Shown piece after piece: positions 1 to 4,617 of a stretch of 9,141 nt of DNA. Source of the stretch: Bacteroidales bacterium UBA6207 (lineage in GTDB: Bacteria > Bacteroidota > Bacteroidia > Bacteroidales > F082); assembly GCA_002421995.1 (NCBI GenBank), contig DISP01000079.1, positions 1 to 9,141 on the forward strand, in the 5' to 3' direction. The stretch's first letter is position 1. Each line of letters starts with the position of its first letter. The notes under the pieces were generated by a model. That model searched no databases. It saw nothing but the letters and a program-made list of their open reading frames with translations, and had not been told where the DNA came from. Position numbers and translations under genes: made by a program.

Positions 1-32
1 AAAAAAAGACAGTCTTTCAACTGTCTTTTTTT
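1..32 (-). terminator. Intrinsic terminator, duplicated copy
   Basis: GACAG (8-12) pairs with CTGTC (21-25) across an 8-nt loop. Flanking A7 and T7 tracts extend the stem to 12 bp, so the hairpin could work on both strands. On the minus strand it lies downstream of the GIY-YIG gene. It is an exact copy of the hairpin at 441-472. Confidence 0.75.
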
Positions 33-53
33 GTACCCGGAGCCGGGATCGAA
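1..53. repeat. 53-bp direct repeat, distal copy (tRNA-Leu 3' end plus terminator)
   Basis: This segment is identical, base for base, to 441-493. It contains a copy of the tRNA terminator hairpin (1-32) and the last 20 nt of tRNA-Leu (34-53, minus strand). Identity ends at 54, in the middle of the T arm, so no functional tRNA is encoded here. The copy lies at the window edge and may extend further left. A displaced 3' end of a tRNA downstream of the intact gene is the usual footprint of integration into a tRNA gene, but no integrase is visible in the 440-bp unit. Confidence 0.9.
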
Positions 54-57
54 TTTA

Positions 58-112
58 CCCGGCTAACAAGTATGAACGTATTATTTATGTGAAATCCAAT
101 TTGTTAGACGGG
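58..112. repeat. 12-bp inverted repeat, attC-like or terminal repeats
   Basis: The arms 58-69 (CCCGGCTAACAA) and 101-112 (TTGTTAGACGGG) are complementary at 11 of 12 positions around a 31-nt AT-rich centre. On the minus strand the inner cores read GTCTAAC then GTTAGCC. These resemble the RYYYAAC and GTTRRRY ends of an integron attC site (the second has one mismatch), in the correct orientation after the GIY-YIG gene. Core to core is only 47 bp and no inner L boxes were found, so terminal repeats of a small insertion or a plain hairpin are equally possible. Confidence 0.45.
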
Positions 113-171
113 CAGGCACGAGCATTAACAAGCAAATAAAAACGAACTGATTTTCACAAAGGAAAAAGGTT

Positions 172-435
172 TTACTCCTCGCCAATACTTTCAATGTATT
201 TCCTGATAAAGCGTTTCCCTGCTGCTGATTTTAAGTATTTTTCCCTTTTTCTTGCGCCTAAATTGTCACTGTATGTCTCAGAAAATATCAGACGAAACGG
301 AGCATGACTTTTTGTCGAAACATTCCAACCACGGTTGTGCTGCTCAAGACGCCTTTCGATATCCTCTGTCATTCCAACATAGATCCAGTTCCGGCGCAAA
401 CTTTTAATAACATAAACATAATACATACCCAGCAT
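172..435 (-). CDS. GIY-YIG nuclease superfamily protein (UPF0213/YhbQ type)
   Basis: This 87-residue protein is essentially one GIY-YIG domain. The first motif strand is YYVYV (5-9) and the second is IYVGMT (18-23). The conserved Arg lies in ERRLEQHN (27-34), and the metal-binding Glu is probably Glu65 in RKREKYLKS (62-70). Small single-domain members of this family are putative DNA nucleases whose biological role is mostly unknown. The ATG at 426 would give the more usual start MYYVYV; the ATG at 435 adds three residues. No Shine-Dalgarno is visible. The gene starts 5 nt after the terminator hairpin of tRNA-Leu and lies wholly between the two copies of the 53-bp repeat, so it may be the cargo or agent of a tRNA-associated mobile unit. 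No promoter of its own was seen; read-through from the tRNA is possible. Confidence 0.85.
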   Translation of the reverse strand: MLGMYYVYVIKSLRRNWIYVGMTEDIERRLEQHNRGWNVSTKSHAPFRLIFSETYSDNLGARKREKYLKSAAGKRFIRKYIESIGEE

Positions 436-440
436 AAGAT

Positions 441-472
441 AAAAAAAGACAGTCTTTCAACTGTCTTTTTTT
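441..472 (-). terminator. Terminator of tRNA-Leu
   Basis: GACAG (448-452) and CTGTC (461-465) pair over an 8-nt loop, with flanking A7 and T7 tracts. It begins 2 nt after the tRNA 3' end on the minus strand and ends 6 nt before the ATG of the GIY-YIG gene, so it separates the two and could limit read-through. Confidence 0.8.
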
Positions 473-493
473 GTACCCGGAGCCGGGATCGAA
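441..493. repeat. 53-bp direct repeat, proximal copy inside intact tRNA-Leu and its terminator
   Basis: Identical to 1-53. This copy includes the terminator hairpin and the 3' 20 nt of the intact tRNA-Leu. The two copies have a 440-bp period and enclose the GIY-YIG gene. Confidence 0.9.
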
Positions 494-557
494 CCGGCAC
501 GAGTGTTACCTCACTGGTTTTTGAGACCAGCGCGTCTACCAATTCCGCCATCCGGGC
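474..557 (-). tRNA. tRNA-Leu, anticodon CAA
   Basis: The 84-nt minus-strand gene folds into a class II tRNA. The acceptor is GCCCGGA with TCCGGGT (first pair G-U) and discriminator A. The D arm contains GGAATTGGTAGAC. The anticodon arm is CTGGT, loop CTCAAAA, ACCAG, giving anticodon CAA, which reads UUG. There is a long variable arm, and a T arm GCCGG-TTCGATC-CCGGC. The long variable arm and anticodon identify it as leucine. CCA is not encoded (ACAA follows), as is common in Bacteroidota. Its last 20 nt are duplicated at 34-53. Confidence 0.96.
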
Positions 558-579
558 CTCTTCTGTTTTCACAGGGCTG

Positions 580-587
580 CAAAAGTA
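580..587 (-). promoter_or_regulatory. Promoter -7 box for tRNA-Leu
   Basis: On the minus strand this reads TACTTTTG, a perfect match to the Bacteroidota -7 consensus TAnnTTTG, 23 nt upstream of the mature tRNA 5' end. A TTTG lies 14 nt further upstream, closer than the usual 18-21 nt, so the -33 element is uncertain. Confidence 0.6.
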
Positions 588-724
588 ATACTTTTTAGTA
601 ACAAACCTATATTCGGTCCAAAAAAAAATCTCATTCAATTCAAGCGTATAAATGGCGGCAGGTTTAAAAAAAGAAGTATCTTGGGCCTGTTTTCTAATGC
701 TTCAATTCTTTTATTTACTCAGTG

Positions 725-934
725 ATGGAAACCAAAGAGACGAAATCAACAGCTGTGATGCGCATACAGATCGTTCCAAACGGACCTGCCCTGGTGCAGG
801 GGCCCGCTGAAGTGGTGGATCAAAAAGGCAACAAAGAAATAAAAGACAGCATGTTTGCGCTCTGTCGCTGCGGTGCTTCGCACAAGCGGCCCTATTGCGA
901 CGGAACACACAACTACAACGGTTTCACTGATTAA
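725..934 (+). CDS. CDGSH iron-sulfur domain protein
   Basis: This 69-residue protein ends in the full CDGSH signature CRCGASHKRPYCDGTH (47-62). Cys47, Cys49, Cys58 and His62 are the expected 3Cys-1His ligands of a redox-active, pH-sensitive [2Fe-2S] cluster. There is no membrane anchor or signal peptide, so it should be cytosolic. The N-terminal part (about 12-40) is a short beta-rich segment common in bacterial single-CDGSH proteins. A GTG at 722 is in frame directly before the ATG at 725; I chose the ATG. It sits 14 nt upstream of scoA on the same strand, so the three genes are probably one transcript. Electron transfer or cluster transfer is the family expectation; the partner is unknown. 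A weak -7-like box (TATCTTGG) lies at 677-684. Confidence 0.9.
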   Translation: METKETKSTAVMRIQIVPNGPALVQGPAEVVDQKGNKEIKDSMFALCRCGASHKRPYCDGTHNYNGFTD

Positions 935-948
935 AATCCAATTCAGCT

Positions 949-1647
949 ATGAATAAAGTTTATCCCAACGCAGTTGCTGCCATCGAAGGCATTGCCGACA
1001 ATATGACGCTGATGTTAGGCGGCTTCGGCCTGAGCGGCATTCCCGAGAACAGCATTGCAGCACTGGCAGCTTCGGGCATCAAAGGACTCACCTGTATATC
1101 CAACAACGCCGGAGTGGACGATTTTGGCCTTGGATTGCTGCTTCAAAACCGGCAGATAAAAAAGATGATCTCATCTTATGTAGGCGAAAACGCCGAATTT
1201 GAGCGCCAGATGCTCAGCGGCGAGCTCGAAGTTGAGCTCAACCCGCAGGGAACGCTTGCTGAACGTTGCCGTGCCGGTGGTGCAGGCATCCCCGCTTTCT
1301 TTGTGCCTGCCGGTGCCGGCACCGAAGTGGCAGAAGGCAAAGAAACACGCGTTTTCAACGGAAAGCTGCACCTGCTCGAACACGCCCTCACTGCCGACTA
1401 TGCCATTGTCAAAGCATGGAAAGGCGACACGCTGGGCAACCTCATCTACCGTCACACTGCCAACAACTTCAATCAGCCGATGGCCATGGCCGGAAAGATC
1501 ACCATTGCCGAAGTGGAAGAACTTGTGCCGGCAGGAACCCTCGACCCCAACCAGATTCATACGCCCGGCATCTTCGTGCAGCGTATCTTTCAGGTTGTGA
1601 ATCTTGAAAAACGCATCGAATTCGTTACCACACGTCCCAAACCTTAA
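949..1647 (+). CDS. scoA: 3-oxoacid CoA-transferase, subunit A
   Basis: This 232-residue protein is the alpha subunit of a family I CoA-transferase. The glycine-rich CoA-binding signature GGFGLSGIPE (24-33) is near the N-terminus. It is followed by ELNPQGTLAERCRAGGAGIP (96-115) and a FFVPAG stretch (117-122), both characteristic of the SCOT/AtoD/PcaI A subunits. The length is typical for separate alpha subunits. With subunit B it transfers CoA between succinyl-CoA or acetyl-CoA and an acetoacetate-like 3-oxoacid in the cytosol, feeding ketone-body or short-chain acid metabolism. The exact substrate cannot be fixed from sequence; the pattern is closest to SCOT-type enzymes. It stops 10 nt before the start of scoB, which fits coupled translation of a heteromer. 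Confidence 0.93.
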   Translation: MNKVYPNAVAAIEGIADNMTLMLGGFGLSGIPENSIAALAASGIKGLTCISNNAGVDDFGLGLLLQNRQIKKMISSYVGENAEFERQMLSGELEVELNPQGTLAERCRAGGAGIPAFFVPAGAGTEVAEGKETRVFNGKLHLLEHALTADYAIVKAWKGDTLGNLIYRHTANNFNQPMAMAGKITIAEVEELVPAGTLDPNQIHTPGIFVQRIFQVVNLEKRIEFVTTRPKP

Positions 1648-1657
1648 GCACTACAAT

Positions 1658-2314
1658 ATGGCACTCGATAAAAACGGCATTGCCAAACGCATCGCCCGCG
1701 AACTGCAGGATGGCTTTTATGTGAACCTCGGCATCGGCATCCCAACATTAGTAGCAAACTATATTCCCGAAGGCATGCAGGTGATCCTGCAATCCGAAAA
1801 CGGCTTGCTGGGCATCGGTCCCTTCCCTTATGAGGGCGAACAAGACCCAGACCTCATCAACGCCGGAAAACAAACCATCACCTATACCACTGGAGCTGCA
1901 TTTTTCGACTCCGCCACAAGCTTCGCCATGATACGCGGCGGACATATTGACCTGACAGTGCTTGGCGCGTTCGAAGTGTCGGAAAACGGCGATCTCTCAA
2001 GCTGGAAGATTCCCGGAAAAATGGTCAAGGGAATGGGAGGTGCCATGGATCTGGTGGCATCAGCCAAAAACATCATCGTAGCCATGACGCATACCGATCC
2101 CAAAGGCAACTCAAAACTCCTCAGGCACTGCAGCCTTCCGCTGACGGGCATCGCCTGCGTGAAAAAGATAGTGACCGACCTGGCTGTAGTTGAAATCACT
2201 GCCGGCGGGTTCAGGCTACTCGAACGTGCACCGGGTGTCAGCGTTGAAGAGATCATTGCCAAAACGGCAGCTCCCCTGCTTGTTGAAGGCACAATACCCG
2301 AGATGGAAAGCTAA
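1658..2314 (+). CDS. scoB: 3-oxoacid CoA-transferase, subunit B
   Basis: This 218-residue protein is the beta subunit and carries the catalytic residue. The start ALDKNGIAKRIA and the motif VNLGIGIPT (22-30) are typical of B subunits. SENGLLGIG (46-54) contains the conserved glutamate, Glu47, that forms the glutamyl-CoA thioester. The frame is open further upstream to an ATG at 1604 inside scoA, but that extension lacks family similarity; the ATG at 1658 gives the normal N-terminus. The C-terminal part has GGFRLLERAPGVSVEEI. It forms a heteromer with scoA and is likely cotranscribed with it and the CDGSH gene. Confidence 0.94.
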   Translation: MALDKNGIAKRIARELQDGFYVNLGIGIPTLVANYIPEGMQVILQSENGLLGIGPFPYEGEQDPDLINAGKQTITYTTGAAFFDSATSFAMIRGGHIDLTVLGAFEVSENGDLSSWKIPGKMVKGMGGAMDLVASAKNIIVAMTHTDPKGNSKLLRHCSLPLTGIACVKKIVTDLAVVEITAGGFRLLERAPGVSVEEIIAKTAAPLLVEGTIPEMES

Positions 2315-2333
2315 GCCGAATCCGGAATTTAGG

Positions 2334-2341
2334 TATTTTTG
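2334..2341 (+). promoter_or_regulatory. Putative promoter -7 box before the SufT-like gene
   Basis: TATTTTTG followed by CA fits the Bacteroidota TAnnTTTG consensus and lies 58 nt before the ATG at 2399. No clear TTTG -33 element was found at 18-21 nt upstream, so the promoter may be weak or may need help. Confidence 0.45.
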
Positions 2342-2348
2342 CAGCACA

Positions 2349-2360
2349 CTTGCCGGCAAG
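2349..2360. repeat. 12-bp perfect palindrome in the leader of the SufT-like gene
   Basis: CTTGCCGGCAAG is self-complementary without mismatch. It lies 8 nt after the putative -7 box, about where transcription would start, so it could be an operator. It is short enough to be chance. Confidence 0.35.
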
Positions 2361-2398
2361 GGCAAGCTTTCATTTGTTTAACGCATAAATACAATTAT

Positions 2399-2719
2399 AT
2401 GACCCCCGAACAAAAACGCGCCATCGAAGTGGATGTGATCACCGTATTGCGAACCATTTACGATCCTGAGATACCTGTCAACATTTACGAACTGGGACTG
2501 ATCTACGAGATAAGCATCAGCGATGAAGCCGATGTAAAAGTGCTGATGACCCTCACCTCGCCCAACTGCCCTGTAGCCGAAAGCCTGCCGCAGGAAGTGC
2601 AGGAAAAAGTGGGTCTGGTGAAAAACACGCGATCAGTGAAGGTTGAGCTCACCTTTGAACCCGTTTGGGACCAAAGCATGCTAAGCGATGAGGCAAAACT
2701 GGAGCTTGGGTTTTTGTAA
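2399..2719 (+). CDS. SufT/MIP18-family (DUF59) iron-sulfur assembly protein
   Basis: This 106-residue protein is a single DUF59/MIP18 domain. The diagnostic motif DPEIPVNIYELGLIY spans 22-36, and the conserved cysteine Cys57 lies in TSPNCPVAESLP (53-64). Family members (SufT, PaaD-like, N-terminal part of ApbC/Mrp) help mature Fe-S proteins in the cytosol. In many Bacteroidota this gene lies with suf genes; here it stands alone, 84 nt after scoB, with a putative promoter of its own. An open frame extends upstream to 2339, but it would overlap the likely promoter and adds no conserved residues, so I chose the ATG at 2399. The C-terminal EPVWDQSMLSDEAKLELGFL is typical of the SUF-associated subgroup. 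The CDGSH protein nearby is a conceivable client, but that is inference. Confidence 0.9.
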   Translation: MTPEQKRAIEVDVITVLRTIYDPEIPVNIYELGLIYEISISDEADVKVLMTLTSPNCPVAESLPQEVQEKVGLVKNTRSVKVELTFEPVWDQSMLSDEAKLELGFL

Positions 2720-2767
2720 AAGACCGGAGCTCCAAATTTTACTTACATGATTTTTCGAGAGCAGATG

Positions 2768-3835
2768 CTACTCGGGTTGAAACACATAGATTTCCTGTAA
2801 CGCTTTCACCGAACGGTCAGCAAAAAAGTCGGATGGATGAAAAATGCGGTACATACCACCCTCAATGCCGGGGCCGGTGCGTGTGACAACAGCCGGCACC
2901 TGATCCACCCTGTTAAACAACTCGCTGAAGCTGAACAAGCTGCGATAGCCGTCAAGCCCGGCAAAACAAACGAGGCCCGTGCGTTGCAATTCCTTGCTGT
3001 TCAATTGATATGCATCGCTCACCAGGTCATCGAGAGGCAAGCCTGAAAAACTTTCAGAAGGGTGGTATCCCATTCCCATGCCGTAAAACAAGGTCTCGTA
3101 ATGCTTCAACTGCCCAACGGTTGGCCAGCTCATCAGTTTAGTTTCTGTTGCATCAGCACAAAGCCTGACTTCCGGACTAAACAAAGGCTTAAGATTTCTT
3201 GTGATGATATAGTCCTTCCGGTCAAAAGATCTAACCGTGATTCTCACAGGGTTGATCAATTGCCGGCTGTTGCGCAGATCACCGGCTGCAACAACTTTCC
3301 ATTTTTCAGCTCTGGGATATTCCACTTGTTTTTTATGAGGATTCACCTGACTTCCACCGGTTGCAATCAAGATCTGATGCAATTGATTCACATGGAAAAT
3401 TTCACTCCATGAAAATACAACCTTCTCTCCGTCAGCATTTTCGATCTCAACATAAGCATCAATCACGGGCCGGAACAATTCAGCATTCTTCTTTTTCAAA
3501 ATGTATGGATTGAGGATATCGAGTAAGGAATAGCCGGTGTAGCGGTACGCACCAATGAATACAACGCTATCACCTTTCATCTCGCTTTCCTTCACAACAA
3601 CTTCGTGGAGGTATAATGCTGATAGATCAACAGTACCAGGCTTTTCCACTTCACCCACAATTTGAAGACTTCCACTTTGAAGTTCGAAAGCTTGTGATTG
3701 GTGGTAAATGCTGTTTCCGTTGCTCTTAACGGTAGCCGAAGTGATGGCATCATAATGCCGGCTTTTATTGGGCTGCATTCCTGTGACCAGGAATATCAAG
3801 CACAGGGCAATCAACTGTTTTAAAACATTTCTCAT
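2768..3835 (-). CDS. Exported protein with two tandem molybdopterin-oxidoreductase-like modules
   Basis: With the ATG at 3835 the protein has 355 residues. An N-terminal hydrophobic signal (RNVLKQ then LIALCLIFLVTG, 2-19) without a lipobox Cys suggests export to the periplasm or cell surface. The part 60-203 resembles the small oxidoreductase molybdopterin-binding (sulfite-oxidase fold) family: VGEVEKPGTVDLSAL, then YRYTGYSLLDIL (98-109), DGEKVVFSWSEIF (135-147) and PVRITV. The part 250-352 repeats it as SFSGLPLDDL (262-271), DGYRSLFSFSELF (295-307) and ALQEIYVF. No Cys stands where sulfite-oxidase family members ligate molybdenum, so catalysis is doubtful and ligand binding more likely. The frame is open to an ATG at 3862, but that start lies inside the conserved operator. 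It is divergent from the ModE-like gene and shares its operator with the lipoprotein operon. Confidence 0.75.
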   Translation of the reverse strand: MRNVLKQLIALCLIFLVTGMQPNKSRHYDAITSATVKSNGNSIYHQSQAFELQSGSLQIVGEVEKPGTVDLSALYLHEVVVKESEMKGDSVVFIGAYRYTGYSLLDILNPYILKKKNAELFRPVIDAYVEIENADGEKVVFSWSEIFHVNQLHQILIATGGSQVNPHKKQVEYPRAEKWKVVAAGDLRNSRQLINPVRITVRSFDRKDYIITRNLKPLFSPEVRLCADATETKLMSWPTVGQLKHYETLFYGMGMGYHPSESFSGLPLDDLVSDAYQLNSKELQRTGLVCFAGLDGYRSLFSFSELFNRVDQVPAVVTRTGPGIEGGMYRIFHPSDFFADRSVKALQEIYVFQPE

Positions 3836-3843
3836 ATGACTGG

Positions 3844-3866
3844 CGATAGGTAATTTTTGCATATCG
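3844..3866 (-). promoter_or_regulatory. Conserved 23-bp ModE-like operator, site 1
   Basis: On the minus strand this is CGATA, 13 nt, TATCG: perfect 5-bp arms. It matches site 2 (8489-8511) at 21 of 23 positions, including the 17-base run CGATATGCAAAAATTAC. It lies directly after a -7-like box GAACTTTG (3867-3874, minus) and 8 nt before the ATG at 3835, so a bound protein would block or modulate transcription start. The geometry CGnTA-N13-TAnCG is close to the E. coli ModE operator as I recall it (spacer 14). An alternative reading is a plus-strand -7 element TAATTTTTG, but that does not explain the arms. Confidence 0.65.
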
Positions 3867-3886
3867 CAAAGTTCAGAAATTAGTTT

Positions 3887-3897
3887 TATGTAACGAT
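3887..3897. promoter_or_regulatory. Second ModE half-site-like sequence
   Basis: TATGTAACGAT differs at one position from TATATAACGAT, the half-site of the E. coli ModE consensus as I recall it. It lies 20 bp upstream of operator site 1, where a -33 element would be expected, and forms a wider inverted repeat with it (ATATCG 3861-3866, CGATAT 3894-3899). Confidence 0.35.
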
Positions 3898-3903
3898 ATA
3901 AAT

Positions 3904-3916
3904 CTCTAATTTAGAG
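3904..3916. repeat. 13-bp palindrome upstream of the exported Mo-fold gene
   Basis: CTCTAA-T-TTAGAG is a perfect inverted repeat with a 1-nt centre, in AT-rich intergenic DNA between the two divergent genes. It may be an operator or part of a promoter region; it is short and may be chance. Confidence 0.3.
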
Positions 3917-4206
3917 TGCTTTTAAATAATACGCAGGAAAATCCGCGGAAACAAATATTGCGCTTTCAGTTATGTTACCAAAGCAGTGAGTATTTTACGA
4001 CAGATGACATTGAATTAGCCCAATAAACTTTTGACAATCATTGTTTTCGGGATGTGCCCCTGGACCCTGTAGTTTTTGCGCTGGTACTTAAGAAGGAGTT
4101 GTGTGAATCCGGGTCATCTAAGTTGATACGGGTCTTCAACTTGCAAAGTATAATGATAAAGCATACAAACAAATGTTGAAAAATTCTTATTATTGCTAAA
4201 AAAACC
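3917..4206. other. Intergenic region between divergent genes, no gene seen
   Basis: Apart from the sites listed at 3844-3916, this stretch before the ModE-like gene has no convincing coding frame. It holds a degenerate copy of the operator core, GTAGTTTTTGCG (4069-4080, 11 of 12 matches to the core but no palindromic arms), and a weak -7-like box TATTATTG at 4188-4195, just before the regulator start. The part 4020-4130 is less AT-rich than its flanks and may be a decayed coding remnant, but I could not identify it. Confidence 0.5.
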
Positions 4207-4617
4207 ATGAACACATCGAAAGGCCTGCGGCTGAAATATAAATTCTGGCTCGAAACCGAAGTGGGGGAGAATTTGATGGGCGAAGGCAAGTGGCTGCTTC
4301 TGAAGTCAATACGGGATACCGGCTCCATCCAATCGGCAGTAAAGGACCGTGGTTATGCCTACAGGCAAACCTGGGATAACTTAAAAAAGCTTGAAGAACG
4401 GCTCGGCTTTCCTGTCATACACAAAATCCGCGGAGGTGAGCAAGGCGGACATACCAGGCTCACCGAAAAAGGTGAGCTGATAGTATCGTTTTTCGACAGC
4501 CTGTACGCGCAGGCAGAGCCTGAACTGGAGCGTGTGTTTCAGCAAATGATGGCGCAGTTGCAGCGCATCAGCGACAACGAAGATGCATCAAATGATGATG
4601 CGCCCGAGCAATTATAA
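4207..4617 (+). CDS. ModE-type winged helix-turn-helix transcriptional regulator, no molybdate-binding domain
   Basis: This 136-residue protein matches the ModE N-terminal DNA-binding domain. WLLLKSIRDTGSIQSAVKD (29-47) covers the first helices, GYAYRQTWDNLKKLEERLG (49-67) is the recognition region (ModE: ISYKSAWDAINEMN), and the wing is RGGEQGGHTRLTEKGE (75-90; ModE: TGGKGGGGAVLTRYG). A dimerisation helix follows to about 118, then an acidic tail. The C-terminal Mop domains of full ModE (about 262 residues) are absent, so molybdate cannot be sensed in the same way. It lies between two transcription units that share a ModE-like operator, which makes it their likely regulator. Its stop overlaps the receptor stop by 6 bp in convergent orientation. 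Start: the ATG at 4207 is the first in frame and gives the family N-terminus. Confidence 0.88.
   Translation: MNTSKGLRLKYKFWLETEVGENLMGEGKWLLLKSIRDTGSIQSAVKDRGYAYRQTWDNLKKLEERLGFPVIHKIRGGEQGGHTRLTEKGELIVSFFDSLYAQAEPELERVFQQMMAQLQRISDNEDASNDDAPEQL

Noticed and set aside
369..638. Minus-strand open frame running through the tRNA-Leu and its terminator.
   Set aside because: The tRNA fold is complete and explains the sequence; a protein there is implausible.
1171..1560. Long open frames on the minus strand and in shifted frames across scoA.
   Set aside because: They lie opposite a clearly conserved gene, have low-complexity composition and no recognisable domain; they are by-products of its codon bias.
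2720..2767. Possible terminator between the convergent SufT-like and exported Mo-fold genes.
   Set aside because: Only a 4-bp CGAG/CTCG stem with no T tract was found.
3694..3762. DAITSATVKS near the N-terminus of the exported Mo-fold protein, similar to the covalent flavin attachment motif DxxTGATxS/T.
   Set aside because: The key Gly is Ser, and the motif stands alone after the signal peptide without the rest of an FMN-binding domain.
4020..4150. Plus-strand frame with DVPLDPVVFALVLKKEL, reminiscent of the N-terminal part of some DDE transposases.
   Set aside because: The similarity is a few residues only, with no start, no catalytic residues and no flanking repeats; not enough to call an insertion-sequence remnant.
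3938..4434. The 12-mer AAAATCCGCGGA occurs at 3938-3949 and 4423-4434.
   Set aside because: The second copy lies in the conserved wing-encoding part of the regulator gene and the pair has no shared context; most likely chance.
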